Origin: Holophagae bacterium
Lineage (GTDB): Bacteria > Acidobacteriota > Holophagae > Acanthopleuribacterales > Acanthopleuribacteraceae
NCBI GenBank assembly: GCA_030429565.1
Contig: JAUIFE010000047.1
Span: 1-33,615, forward strand
Reading direction: 5' to 3'
Length of the DNA: 33,615 nucleotides
Below are positions 15,850-24,454 of the stretch, piece after piece (the first letter of the stretch is position 1; the number at the start of each line of letters is the position of its first letter). Made by a program: the position numbers and the translations under genes. Below the pieces are notes generated by a model that was given only the letters and a program-made list of their open reading frames with translations, was not told where the DNA came from and did not search any database.

Positions 15850-16833
15850 GTGTTACCCACCGACGATAAACAACACATGGAACGCTACCGCGACCGGTGG
15901 TTCGGTAAGTTCCGCGCCATCGTCCGCGACAACAACGATCCCGAGCGGCTCGGCCGGTTGCGCTTAGAGATTCCTGCCGTTCTGGGCACCGGCGAAGACC
16001 AGTGGAGCGATTGGGCTTCCCCTTGTTTTCCCTACGGCGGCGGAGAAGACGTGGGCATGTTTTTGGTGCCGGAAGAAGGGGCAAGCGTCTGGGCCGAGTT
16101 TGAAGGCGGCCTGCCACAATATCCGATCTGGGCGGGCGTCTGGCTGGCAAAAACCAACCCAGGCGAGCAACCAGAGGAAAGCAAAAGGCTTTGCAACGAT
16201 CCAACATGTTTCGATTGTGAGGACAAGTTAGAGCACGCGACCCATCCGTTTGACGGCCCCGAACACTTAAAGCACCACGGGCATCCGCCTTATTACTGTC
16301 CGCGAAGTCGTGTGCTGGTGAAAACAGAAACCGGCCACACCATCGCCATGGATGATCGCGACCAACACGAGTCGCTCTCGATTATCGACCGCGCCGGCCA
16401 AGCGATCCAAATGCATGCGCACGTTAAGCGCAGTGTCCAATCCGGTAACAGCCTCAAACGCGGCACCCGCCATGCCGAACGAGGCGACCAGCTCAACCTG
16501 CAATCAGACCTTGAAGACCAAACGGCAAGAATCCAAATCACGGACCTCGCCGGCCAATTCCTAAAGCTGGAAGCGCGGCAGGATAAAGAAAAGATTCACA
16601 TCGAATCGCGCGATCGCCACCGCGGCAGATGGCAAAAGATCTTGCTGGATACAACCAAGGACAAAGAAAAAGTCAGCATCTATGGGCTCAACGGAACACA
16701 AACCGTCGTGATCGATTCCACCGCCGGTCGGGAGCGCATCGTCCTTCGCGATAAGGCCGGTTCGATCATCACCATGGACGGTGTGACCGGAAACATCGTG
16801 ATCAAGGCGACAAGCAAAACCATCATTAATTAA
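15850..16833 (+). CDS. Baseplate spike protein (gpV/gp5-like) with Cys/His insert
   Basis: This 327-residue protein starts with GTG at 15850. Residues about 15-100 are the OB-fold of gpV/gp5 spikes (RAIVRDNNDPERLGRLRLEIP, GASVWAEFEGGLPQYPIWAG). The C-terminal ~175 residues repeat short strands (DLAGQFLKLEAR, NGTQTVVIDSTAG, DKAGSIITMDGVTGNIVIKA) typical of a triple beta-helix needle. Between them, residues about 115-150 hold C115, C120, C123, C150 and six histidines, which may bind metal. The trimer pierces the outer membrane, tipped by the PAAR protein encoded downstream. Confidence 0.85.
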   Translation: MLPTDDKQHMERYRDRWFGKFRAIVRDNNDPERLGRLRLEIPAVLGTGEDQWSDWASPCFPYGGGEDVGMFLVPEEGASVWAEFEGGLPQYPIWAGVWLAKTNPGEQPEESKRLCNDPTCFDCEDKLEHATHPFDGPEHLKHHGHPPYYCPRSRVLVKTETGHTIAMDDRDQHESLSIIDRAGQAIQMHAHVKRSVQSGNSLKRGTRHAERGDQLNLQSDLEDQTARIQITDLAGQFLKLEARQDKEKIHIESRDRHRGRWQKILLDTTKDKEKVSIYGLNGTQTVVIDSTAGRERIVLRDKAGSIITMDGVTGNIVIKATSKTIIN

Positions 16834-16846
16834 TGAAGGGGGCGAC

Positions 16847-17605
16847 ATGCCGCGCGTATCGCTCATCATGACGTTTCACAACAGCCAGAGCTACCTCAGC
16901 CAGGCCATCCAAAGCGTTCTTTTGCAAACGATGCCCGATTGGCAGTTAGTTCTTGTCGATGACGGTTCGGCGGACGCGTCCTACGCTTTGGCCGAAAAAG
17001 CCGCGAAGGATGACCGCCGTATCGTCCTGCTGCGCCAGCCGCATCTCGGAAGAGTGGCGGCATTGGCAACCGGTACGGCCGCTGCAGATGCACCACTGCT
17101 CGGCTGGGTCGATAGTGACGATCAACTGCACCCCGAAGCACTGCAGGAAACCGCCACATTCCTCGACACCTTTACCGACCACGATCTGGTCTTCACCAAT
17201 TACGTCGACATCGATGCCGGCGGCCGCGAGCTCGGTCTCGGTCATCGTTGTAAATGGGCATTCTCCAAACAAGCGTTGCTTCACCGGTTCATGAGCTTCC
17301 ATTTCCGGTTGTTCAGGCACTCGCTGCTTCGTCAAATCGCACCCATCTTGACCTGGCAGCCCTTTGCCGAGGACTACGATTTTTGTTTGCAGGCGTCGGA
17401 GGTCACTCTGTTCGGTCATATTCAACGGCCACTCTATCGGTATCGCAAACATCGGCAGCAACTCTCGGCAACCCATCGGTTGCAGCAAATCCAAGCAACA
17501 CAAACCGCAATACAGCGTGCCCTTGAACGCCGACATCTGGCTGACGAATTAGAGGTCGATATGGAACTACGCGGTGTTTACACGATCAGGAGAAAACAAC
17601 CTTGA
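16847..17605 (+). CDS. Family 2 glycosyltransferase in baseplate operon
   Basis: This 252-residue protein has a complete GT2 core: VSLIMTFHNSQSYLSQAI at the N-terminus, VLVDDGSAD (D38, D39) for nucleotide binding, GWVDSDD (D89-D92, the DxD metal site) and a catalytic ED at 175-176 within AEDYDF. No membrane segment is seen, so it acts in the cytoplasm, transferring a sugar from an NDP donor. ATG 16847 follows GGGGGCGAC, a weak ribosome site. It lies 13 nt after the spike gene and overlaps the next gene, so it is transcribed with the tail. Substrate is unknown; phage tail protein or host surface glycan are both possible. Confidence 0.9.
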   Translation: MPRVSLIMTFHNSQSYLSQAIQSVLLQTMPDWQLVLVDDGSADASYALAEKAAKDDRRIVLLRQPHLGRVAALATGTAAADAPLLGWVDSDDQLHPEALQETATFLDTFTDHDLVFTNYVDIDAGGRELGLGHRCKWAFSKQALLHRFMSFHFRLFRHSLLRQIAPILTWQPFAEDYDFCLQASEVTLFGHIQRPLYRYRKHRQQLSATHRLQQIQATQTAIQRALERRHLADELEVDMELRGVYTIRRKQP

Positions 17606-17964
17606 CCCAACCCCATCAACAGCCGCCCACCCTCGCCTTCTTCGAGCGCGCTTTTGGCGAATGGCGCACGGAATTTCGGGAAATCCTCGAAAGCCACAAG
17701 CGCGACATCCAGGAGCGCTTGGCTAAACTGGAAGTGAGCATGGATAAAAAATCTGACAAAGAACACGTGACCCTATTGTTTCACGGCCTCCAGGAAGATC
17801 TTCGCCGACATGCGCAAGATATCGACCACATTCAAACAGTGCTGACCACCAAGATGTCCACAGAAGCCCTGTGGAAGCTGGTTGGTATCGTGCTCACCGT
17901 TGCCACGGCCTTTGGCGGTTTCATCGGATTTTTGGTGACCCTCCTATTGCGGCAAGGTGGGTAA
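17602..17964 (+). CDS. Coiled-coil protein with C-terminal membrane helix, XhlA-like
   Basis: This 120-residue protein starts with TTG at 17602, overlapping the glycosyltransferase stop, after AGGAG at 17589-17593. Residues about 15-90 are amphipathic and charged; residues about 94-116 (VGIVLTVATAFGGFIGFLVTLL) are a membrane helix near the C-terminus. The layout (coiled coil then C-terminal anchor) is like XhlA-type lysis proteins, so it is a second holin or accessory candidate. It could instead anchor a tail component. It overlaps the PAAR gene by 8 nt. Confidence 0.5.
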   Translation: MTQPHQQPPTLAFFERAFGEWRTEFREILESHKRDIQERLAKLEVSMDKKSDKEHVTLLFHGLQEDLRRHAQDIDHIQTVLTTKMSTEALWKLVGIVLTVATAFGGFIGFLVTLLLRQGG

Positions 17965-18220
17965 GCCCACTGCCCGCATGGGCGACACCACCGACCACGG
18001 CGGCAGGATCATCACCGGGGCGGCCCGCACCATCCTCAACGGGAAGCCGGTTGCTCGAATGGGCGATTTTCATGTTTGCCCCAAGCCCGGCCATGGCACA
18101 ACCCCTATCGTTTCCGGCGCCCTCGAAACAATCACCGAAGGAAAACCCACCGCTCGAATGGGCGACACCACTGGCTGCGGCGCAATGATTGTCGCGGCCA
18201 GCAGCAACACCAGTGCATAA
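17957..18220 (+). CDS. PAAR-like spike tip protein
   Basis: This 87-residue protein has three PAAR-type repeats (KPTARMGDTTDHGG, KPVARMGDFHVCPKPGHG, KPTARMGDTTGCG) with the conserved His/Cys that bind a metal at the apex. PAAR proteins sharpen contractile-tail spikes and can carry effectors; this one is a bare tip. It starts with GTG at 17957 inside the previous gene. The spike gene lies just upstream, so they probably assemble together. Confidence 0.9.
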   Translation: MGKPTARMGDTTDHGGRIITGAARTILNGKPVARMGDFHVCPKPGHGTTPIVSGALETITEGKPTARMGDTTGCGAMIVAASSNTSA

Positions 18221-18228
18221 GGAGTAAC

Positions 18229-18522
18229 ATGCAGGAACCAAATCCAAGCTATTACTGGGACGCTTTCCCGAAGTCCGTCAAACAATCCTACAACGCTGCG
18301 GGTGCCCGTTTCCCGATTCGAATTGAAGGGCAACCACACGGAGCCGTGACCTTCCAAAGTTGCGACCCTGAAATCGCTACTGTCGAAAACGGTTGGATTC
18401 GATGCGGTACCACCAATGGGTCAACCCTAATCCTAGCAACGGATTCAGCCTACCCGCCTAGTGTGCGGCACATTCAAGTCGAGGTTTATGAGCCGACCCA
18501 ACCCAATGGCTACGGCTGGTGA
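18229..18522 (+). CDS. Ig-like (Big2-type) small protein
   Basis: This 97-residue protein starts at ATG 18229 after AAGGAG. The sequence has the Big2 pattern: a strand (VTFQSCDPEIATVENGWI), then TTNGSTLILAT and a closing HIQVEV strand, with a short Pro/Tyr-rich N-terminus. Such domains in phage tails often bind surface sugars weakly. It directly follows the PAAR gene, so it may decorate the baseplate. Two cysteines (in FQSCDP and IRCG) could pair. Family match is from pattern only. Confidence 0.6.
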   Translation: MQEPNPSYYWDAFPKSVKQSYNAAGARFPIRIEGQPHGAVTFQSCDPEIATVENGWIRCGTTNGSTLILATDSAYPPSVRHIQVEVYEPTQPNGYGW

Positions 18523-18529
18523 GGGGTCC

Positions 18530-19339
18530 ATGCCTGAAAACCAACCTCTAAGCCCCGATAGCGGTCCCGTGATGGACCCATCTTTTTCCAACCCCGTCGC
18601 CTACCAACTGCACTTGAGCTTTCAGGCCTCGCAAGCGCTGCAGCAGGAAGCTCAAGCCGCGTTGGCGGCACACCAACAGGCGGCGGAATCCTACAACCAA
18701 GCGCTTGAACAACCTGATTTCAGTCCATTCGTCAGCCTCCCCAGCGGTACCGAAACCAAGGATTTAGCCAATGGAGAACGGCTTTTTGTACTTCCTGACG
18801 GGGCTTTTCTGCAAACAACGCCTGCCACCCACTTTCTGTTTGTTGATCAAACAGGAGTACCGTACCAACTTTCAGAGATTGCGGGATTTGTTTCTTTACC
18901 GGACGGCCGCCGCTTTGAACTGGTTGCTAGCGCGCGCGGCAGCCACACACTGGATTGGATCGAAGGTCTGCCCGCGTCGGTCCAGCCGGTTCAAGTTGAC
19001 GACGGCCGTTTTCGGTTGGTTTTCCCCAACGAACTTCGGTTAGAAGTGTCGGTACCTGATCGCACAGCGGTGGTGATCGATCCCAACGGAAGCGTATTGG
19101 TTTTAGGCAAAGAACTTAAGGCCTACGCCGACCAACTCACGATCAATCTTCTCCAAAATGGCGGGCGCGGCTTCGCCGCCACACGCGCGGGACATCGCGG
19201 CTTTGTCGAACAGAATGGCGATATCCTCCTGAGCCTCGCGACCGGCGAAGATTTGGTGATCCACTTCCCAAGTGCAAGCGACGGCCCCAGCGATTTAGGC
19301 ACCACTTCACGGTTTTATAGCTGCGGTGTGCCGGTATGA
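18530..19339 (+). CDS. Baseplate-region protein of unknown function
   Basis: This 269-residue protein starts at ATG 18530 after GAGGGG. An N-terminal low-complexity, Gln/Ala-rich helical part (residues about 20-60) is followed by many short beta strands with repeated motifs such as [FL]VxLP[SD]G (SLPSGTETKD, VLPDGAFLQT, SLPDGRRFEL). These repeats suggest a beta-propeller or beta-solenoid. It overlaps the gp25 start by 4 nt (ATGA). No family was recognised; position suggests a wedge or baseplate accessory. Confidence 0.6.
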   Translation: MPENQPLSPDSGPVMDPSFSNPVAYQLHLSFQASQALQQEAQAALAAHQQAAESYNQALEQPDFSPFVSLPSGTETKDLANGERLFVLPDGAFLQTTPATHFLFVDQTGVPYQLSEIAGFVSLPDGRRFELVASARGSHTLDWIEGLPASVQPVQVDDGRFRLVFPNELRLEVSVPDRTAVVIDPNGSVLVLGKELKAYADQLTINLLQNGGRGFAATRAGHRGFVEQNGDILLSLATGEDLVIHFPSASDGPSDLGTTSRFYSCGVPV

Positions 19340-19761
19340 GTGATCTACCCTTCCTAGGCCGAGGCCTTCGGTTTCCGTTTAGTTTTGATTCGCGAACCGG
19401 TGGCACGTCAACTTCGGCCGTCTCGACCCACGATCATGCACACATCCACGAAAGCATCCGCCAGATTTTAGGAACCCGCCTCGGCGAGCGACTGATGCGG
19501 CCGGACTTTGGGACCAGACTTCATGCGTTGGTCTTCGAACCCAACGATCAGGTTTTGAAGGCCATGATCCGGCACCACGTGGTGGACGCACTTCGGCGTT
19601 GGGAGAAACGCATCATCGTGACAAGCGTCGATTTCGATGATGATCCAACCATGGTCGATGCCAACACCCTTTTGGTCCGCATTGATTACCGATTGATCCA
19701 ATCACAGCAGCCGGGGAACTTGGTTTGGCCCTTCTACCGCGAGCCTTTACAAGGAGCGTAA
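19336..19761 (+). CDS. gp25-like baseplate wedge protein
   Basis: This 141-residue protein carries the GPW/gp25 core: HIHESIRQILGTRLGERLMRPDFG followed by LHALVFEPND, the most conserved part of this family, then a strand-rich end. gp25 nucleates sheath polymerisation from the baseplate through an EPR-like motif; here the corresponding region is in FGTRLHALVFEP. It starts at ATG 19336, coupled to the previous stop. gpJ follows immediately. Confidence 0.9.
   Translation: MSDLPFLGRGLRFPFSFDSRTGGTSTSAVSTHDHAHIHESIRQILGTRLGERLMRPDFGTRLHALVFEPNDQVLKAMIRHHVVDALRRWEKRIIVTSVDFDDDPTMVDANTLLVRIDYRLIQSQQPGNLVWPFYREPLQGA
19751..19756 (+). promoter_or_regulatory. RBS deciding ATC start of gpJ-like gene
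   Basis: AAGGAG lies 7 nt before ATC 19764. The only standard in-frame upstream start, ATG 19725, lacks a ribosome site and would add 13 residues before the conserved NYTNRDFES start. Confidence 0.5.
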
Positions 19762-19763
19762 CC

Positions 19764-21161
19764 ATCTCTGTTAATTACACGAACCGCGATTTTGAATCGA
19801 TGCGCCGCGCATTACTGGAGCGCATCCCGCAGGTAACGGAACGCTGGACCGATCACAACCCTTCCGACCTCGGCGTGGTCCTGCTTGAACTTTTCGCTGC
19901 CGCCGGCGACATGTTGGCCTATTACATGGACAACCAGGTTAGTGAAGCTTTTTTGGAGACCGCGCGGCAACGACAAAGTGTCATCAACCTTTGCAAACTG
20001 ATCAGCTATCGGCTCGATTCAGCCGTGGCCGCAAGCACCGAACTGACATTCATGCTTGATACGCCTAAGGATTTTGATGTCACCATTCCCCGAGGCACAC
20101 GCTGCCAAGCCATCATTGACCGCGAGACAATTCCTTTTGAAACGGTTGAACCCGTTACCATTTACCAAGGCAACCAGGAAACGACGGTTTCTGCACGCCA
20201 AGGATGGCGGGAACTTCAACGATTTGTTGGTACTGGACTGCCGTGGCAAAATCTTCGGCTCTCAGCCCAAGACATCGCCCAAGGCTCGATCCAAGTCGAA
20301 ATCGACGGCGACCCATGGCGCGAGGTTCTCCATTTTCGAGAGTCGGGCCGTGAAGACCGCCACTTTCGCACCGAAACGGACGCATTGGATACGACCCAAA
20401 TCATGTTCGGCGACGGAATCCGTGGTGTGGCGCCGGTCAGTGGCACAGCCATCCACGTTTCCTATTTACGCACTCTCGGTAAAAACGGAAACCTCGGCCG
20501 GCACCTGATTAATCAACTTCAGGATCCCATTCAGGTCAACAACGCGCGCATCGCCGTTTCAGTGACAAACCGACGCCCAGCTACCGGTGGCGCGGACCGT
20601 GAACCATTGGAACACGCGCGTGAACAAGCACCGGCCGAAATTCAAACCGTGTGGAAGGCAGTCACCAAACCGGACTTCTTAGCTCTCGCCACGGGTTTTC
20701 CCGGCGTCGCAAAAGCGCAACTGCTGGATGTCAATGATTGCACCAACGACCGCTTTTTACACGTCAGCTTGGTGATTGCTCCCAACAGTGGTGGCCCACC
20801 TTCACCCCTTTTACTTAATGACCTGCAGGCCTTTCTTGAGACCAGGAAAATGGTCACCGCTGAGATCACGCTTTACGAACCCCACTACAGGGAAGTCGGT
20901 GTCAATACCGAGGTCGTTGCGTTGCCAGGCGAGGACCCCGACACGCTAAAGGACCGGGTAAGCAATGCACTTAGCGAATTTTTCCGGTTCGAACGTGTCT
21001 CCTTCGGCCAGAAAATCAATGCTTCCGACATCAACGCCCTGATCGATAACCTGCGTGGCGTGGACTACGTTGAAACGCTGGAACTCAGCAATGCATCCGA
21101 CCTGAGAAACGGCCAGTTACCGGTTCTGGGTAACCTCGACATCTCGGTTCGAACAGCTTAA
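19764..21161 (+). CDS. Baseplate J / gp6-like wedge protein (probable ATC start)
   Basis: This protein of about 465 residues matches gpJ-like baseplate proteins: VNYTNRDFESMRRALLERIP at its beginning, WTDHNPSDLGVVLLELFAAAGDMLAYYMD, then a beta-rich middle and a C-terminal region with VSNALSEFFRFERVSFGQKI and GVDYVETLEL. Related proteins begin with the NYTN/DYES motif, which fits initiation at ATC 19764. ATG 19725 would overlap gp25 by 37 nt. gpJ forms the wedge ring that dimerises around the hub. Its TAA overlaps the next ATG (TAATG). Confidence 0.85.
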   Translation: MSVNYTNRDFESMRRALLERIPQVTERWTDHNPSDLGVVLLELFAAAGDMLAYYMDNQVSEAFLETARQRQSVINLCKLISYRLDSAVAASTELTFMLDTPKDFDVTIPRGTRCQAIIDRETIPFETVEPVTIYQGNQETTVSARQGWRELQRFVGTGLPWQNLRLSAQDIAQGSIQVEIDGDPWREVLHFRESGREDRHFRTETDALDTTQIMFGDGIRGVAPVSGTAIHVSYLRTLGKNGNLGRHLINQLQDPIQVNNARIAVSVTNRRPATGGADREPLEHAREQAPAEIQTVWKAVTKPDFLALATGFPGVAKAQLLDVNDCTNDRFLHVSLVIAPNSGGPPSPLLLNDLQAFLETRKMVTAEITLYEPHYREVGVNTEVVALPGEDPDTLKDRVSNALSEFFRFERVSFGQKINASDINALIDNLRGVDYVETLELSNASDLRNGQLPVLGNLDISVRTA

Positions 21162-22738
21162 TGGGTAGCTTCCACGAAACACTTTGGGCGCTTTTGCCCC
21201 AGATTTACCGCTTACAGGACAGGCAAGGCGACTTGGATTCGTTGTTGCGTATCGTCGGCCCTGAGCTGGACGATCTCAAGCAACTTATCGATGCCATCCC
21301 CGACCAAATCGATGTGGACCGCGCTCCCGAAAAGTTCCTTCCGTACCTGGCCGGTTTGGTCGGCGTCTCACTGGATGGCTTAACATCATCCCAGGCGCGT
21401 CGCCGCGAAATTCGAGAGGCCGTGGAAGGCTATCGCCGCAAAGGTACGATCCCGGCTATCCTCCGTGACCTTGACGCGCAAGGCTGGCACGGCCGGCTAC
21501 GCGAAACCTTCCGGGACACGCTTCGCCTTAATCGTCGTTCGGTTCTCAACCAAGCCCATATTCCGGGGCGGATTTACAGCTTTGGTGTGTTCCGAATTGA
21601 GTCAGACAACCAAATCGCAAACCTCCGCGAAACGCTCTCCCCACATCACCCGGCAGGCACCAAGGCGTATTTTCGACAGTGGCTGGCGACAGACCTTTCG
21701 GCAGAAACCTATTTTGAGGCTTGGCTTAAGCAGATCGTTCAAAGGGTAGCCTTCGTCGATCTAGATGAAACCATCCAACTGAACCGGGTGCCATTGAACA
21801 GTGATCGCCACCTCACCAGAAAAAAAACCTTTTGGGAGCTGGCCGACGTTACCCAAAACTCGACGCTCGAACACGAAATCATTGATGCGGGAACCTGCCT
21901 GTCCGCCTGGCACGCCAGAACGCCAACGTTCACCATGAATCGAGACGGCCTGAATCAAAACAGGCGATTGCCAAATCTGTGGGTCAGCGAACGGCGATTT
22001 TCGGAATGCTGCCCTGTGATTGTGGACGCGGATCAAGGTCGCCGGAAACCAACCCTTCGCATTTCACGTGAATCTCTCAACCAGGCGCGGCTGAATTGGC
22101 AGCCCCCCGAATGTGATGTTCTCTTTCGTCAAAAGGATTTGCTTTCCCTGATCGACGCGCCGGTTGTTTCCGTTTTGGGTGGCCATGAAGAAAGCACCTT
22201 GCTCGCTCTAAGTCAGTTCACAAGGAACTTTCGCGTGGGCAATCGCCTTAACGGCGCGCAGCGGCTTCAATCAGGTGCGCTGGCAAAAAGTGGCCACACC
22301 ATCCTGATAGCCAACGCCGAAGCAGGAAGCGTGCGGGCGGCCGGTAACCTCGTGCATCGCTGGCAAGCACGAACCTCAGGGTGCCGGCTCAACAACACCA
22401 GCTTGAACCGGGTACCCATCACCGATGCCCACATCACAGATTCGCGGGCAACCTTTGAACTTCGAATCGATGTGGCGCCAGGCTCGGATGGCCAGGTACT
22501 TCCACTTCATTTGAACCGCGATCAGCTCAATCAACACGGACCAAGCTTGGCAACCACACGAACCATGCCCATGCGACTTGCGCGAATGCGGCTCAATCAG
22601 TCAGGCCTCCCTTCTGCCGAGCGGGCCTTTCATTGGCAGTTCCGCCAAGTCGATTCCGTGGGTGAACAGAATCCAACCATTGAAACAGCGATCAACCTGA
22701 TGACCGCCACCATTTGGCCACAAGGAGGCTCTATTTGA
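21161..22738 (+). CDS. Tail protein I-like with LN-motif repeat extension
   Basis: This 525-residue protein has an N-terminal gpI-like part (LPQIYRLQDRQGDLDSLLRIV, FLPYLAGLVGV, a YRRKGTIPAILRDLD helix) that usually makes up most of a ~200-residue protein. Here about 320 more residues follow. They contain regularly placed motifs of the form L-N-R-x-x-L-N-Q near residues 123, 207, 259, 301, 363, 410, 451 and 478. gpI links wedge and tail fibres; the extension may present a fibre-binding or receptor-binding array. It overlaps the next gene by 4 nt. Confidence 0.8.
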   Translation: MGSFHETLWALLPQIYRLQDRQGDLDSLLRIVGPELDDLKQLIDAIPDQIDVDRAPEKFLPYLAGLVGVSLDGLTSSQARRREIREAVEGYRRKGTIPAILRDLDAQGWHGRLRETFRDTLRLNRRSVLNQAHIPGRIYSFGVFRIESDNQIANLRETLSPHHPAGTKAYFRQWLATDLSAETYFEAWLKQIVQRVAFVDLDETIQLNRVPLNSDRHLTRKKTFWELADVTQNSTLEHEIIDAGTCLSAWHARTPTFTMNRDGLNQNRRLPNLWVSERRFSECCPVIVDADQGRRKPTLRISRESLNQARLNWQPPECDVLFRQKDLLSLIDAPVVSVLGGHEESTLLALSQFTRNFRVGNRLNGAQRLQSGALAKSGHTILIANAEAGSVRAAGNLVHRWQARTSGCRLNNTSLNRVPITDAHITDSRATFELRIDVAPGSDGQVLPLHLNRDQLNQHGPSLATTRTMPMRLARMRLNQSGLPSAERAFHWQFRQVDSVGEQNPTIETAINLMTATIWPQGGSI

Positions 22739-23328
22739 CCCTTCGCCTTTTCCTGGACGAGGCGCTAACGCAACCAGTTTCAACCGGAGACATGTCCAAC
22801 CCCGACCAAGACGTTTTCAATGGCAGTGACGGAGACAGTAAGGACCGCCGCCTGTTTCTCGCAAATGAGCGCAGCCAAATAGCTGATGCGCTTGGCTCAG
22901 AGGACAACCTCATTCACCTTTTAACACCTGCTTTTGAAGACACCGCCACGATCACTGTTGGCGCAGAGCAGTTGCGTATCCTTGCCGGCGGCGGAACATC
23001 ATCGCTCAACGTGGAACGCGGGATCAACGGCACGACGGCAGCGACGCATGAATCAGGTGCCTTGGTCCTGTCTGCATTCAACTACCGCGATTGTTCGGTT
23101 CAAGGTATCGATACGGAAGGCACCGATGAGGCTTCCTGGATTCGGGTAGCGGCCACCCAAGGCGAGTTGGATACCGCCCAACCAGGAGCCCGATTGAACC
23201 TCGGCGACAAACCCTATTTGGAGAGCTTGGCTTTTTGGCGACGTGTCACGGTTCCGGCCGGGACGCCCGTCCAGAATAAAACCGACTTAAAAATTCGAGT
23301 TTCCGCCATGGAAAGCCCCATCGTTTAA
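22735..23328 (+). CDS. Distal tail protein of unknown function
   Basis: This 197-residue protein starts with TTG at 22735 after AGGAGG (22724-22729), overlapping the gpI-like stop by 4 nt. A short acidic N-terminus is followed by strands and repeated Gly/Thr-rich turns (RILAGGGTSSLNVERGINGTTA), like a beta-sandwich. The last strand pair includes LAFWRRVTVPAGTPVQNKTDLKIRV. No membrane or signal sequence. Probably a baseplate-distal or fibre-associated structural protein; no family recognised. Confidence 0.6.
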   Translation: MTLRLFLDEALTQPVSTGDMSNPDQDVFNGSDGDSKDRRLFLANERSQIADALGSEDNLIHLLTPAFEDTATITVGAEQLRILAGGGTSSLNVERGINGTTAATHESGALVLSAFNYRDCSVQGIDTEGTDEASWIRVAATQGELDTAQPGARLNLGDKPYLESLAFWRRVTVPAGTPVQNKTDLKIRVSAMESPIV

Positions 23329-23345
23329 CAAGGAGGAACAGCCAC

Positions 23346-24329
23346 TTGGCCTATCAATCAACCAACGGAACAGCCGCGAACACCATGGAATTTATGACTC
23401 AGCTCCAGACGCACCTCGTCTCAACCGTTGGCTGGACACTCCACGACCAAGAAAGCAACGGCGCCAACACCTACGCCGTGGTGACGAGTCCCGGAGAAAA
23501 TGGGCAGGAGTCAGTTTGCCTCTATTTCGAGCGAACAAACACCACGAACCGGCTCTACACCCGCGCGTATCAGTCCTGGGACAATCAAACCCACCAAGGC
23601 ACCTACGCGGCCTATCAAACGTCCTACACATACATTCGAACGGCCGAAACACCGTTCCTTTACTGGATTTATGCGGATCTCGACCATTGGTTCATCGTCA
23701 CGAAAATCGGCGCCACCTATTACGGGAACTACGCAGGGTTGATTCAAAGGGGTTGGTCAAGCGATATCGCATTTTCTCAGGCACCCATCCCGGCTGGGGA
23801 AAATCAACTCATGACAGTCGATGACGCCAGTTTTCTTGAACCTGAACACGACTATTTTCTCGCCGACGAAACAGAATTTGAGCGTGTCAGAGTGACTTCG
23901 GTGGACACAGATGTCACACCCCATCAAGTCAGGCTGGCACATGTGCCTCATTCGTTTTCAGCCGGTGCTCGATTGGGTGAGGATCCTATGCCAACAATCG
24001 TATCCCGGTACGATGCGCCAGGAACCTTCTATGCCATTAATTGGACTGGCAATTACAGTTCCGCTTCGAGTCAGTCGGGATCCTGCGAGTCAGTACACTC
24101 AACGGTTTTGGGCTGGGGCAACACGGACAGCCGGTTCGGCCTCACCACCATGTATCCCATTTTTGCCGGACACTACACCAACGGAGTCGCCGAGAATCGC
24201 GGCCAGTTAATCGGCATTTATCGGATCGGCAGTAACAACATCGACTCTGAGGACACCATAGTTCACTCGGGAACAAGCCACCGCGTTTTCAATCTTCAAA
24301 CCGCCGGCTATTGTGCCGTGAGGGAATGA
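23346..24329 (+). CDS. Tail protein with Trp/Tyr-rich domain, hypothetical
   Basis: This 327-residue protein starts with TTG at 23346 (AAGGAGG at 23330-23336). The first ~150 residues are rich in Tyr and Trp (FLYWIYADLDHWFIVTKIGATYYGNY), a pattern seen in adaptor or receptor-facing phage tail proteins. The middle holds a small strand set (MTVDDASFLEPEHDYFLADE) and the end is Gly/Ser/Asn-rich. No enzymatic motif was seen. It overlaps the next small ORF by 4 nt. Likely a tail structural protein with surface binding. Confidence 0.6.
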   Translation: MAYQSTNGTAANTMEFMTQLQTHLVSTVGWTLHDQESNGANTYAVVTSPGENGQESVCLYFERTNTTNRLYTRAYQSWDNQTHQGTYAAYQTSYTYIRTAETPFLYWIYADLDHWFIVTKIGATYYGNYAGLIQRGWSSDIAFSQAPIPAGENQLMTVDDASFLEPEHDYFLADETEFERVRVTSVDTDVTPHQVRLAHVPHSFSAGARLGEDPMPTIVSRYDAPGTFYAINWTGNYSSASSQSGSCESVHSTVLGWGNTDSRFGLTTMYPIFAGHYTNGVAENRGQLIGIYRIGSNNIDSEDTIVHSGTSHRVFNLQTAGYCAVRE

Positions 24330-24454
24330 TGGCTGTACACCAAGGCACACACCAACCGGTGCCGGTAAAGGTTGGAAAACATGCACCAGGTTTTCGCCAG
24401 GCATCACCACCAAAACCAGGCTTGGTTTTGACAGGGCGGCTGATTCGTGACTGA
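24326..24454 (+). CDS. 42-residue proline-rich ORF
   Basis: A short ORF starts at ATG 24326 in the preceding stop (ATGA) behind GAGGGA, and overlaps the next gene by 8 nt. The product is Pro/His/Lys-rich (HQPVPVKVGKHAPGF) and ends LVLTGRLIRD. Coupling on both sides is the main evidence; no family was recognised, and it may be only a coupling leader for the next gene. Confidence 0.4.
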   Translation: MMAVHQGTHQPVPVKVGKHAPGFRQASPPKPGLVLTGRLIRD

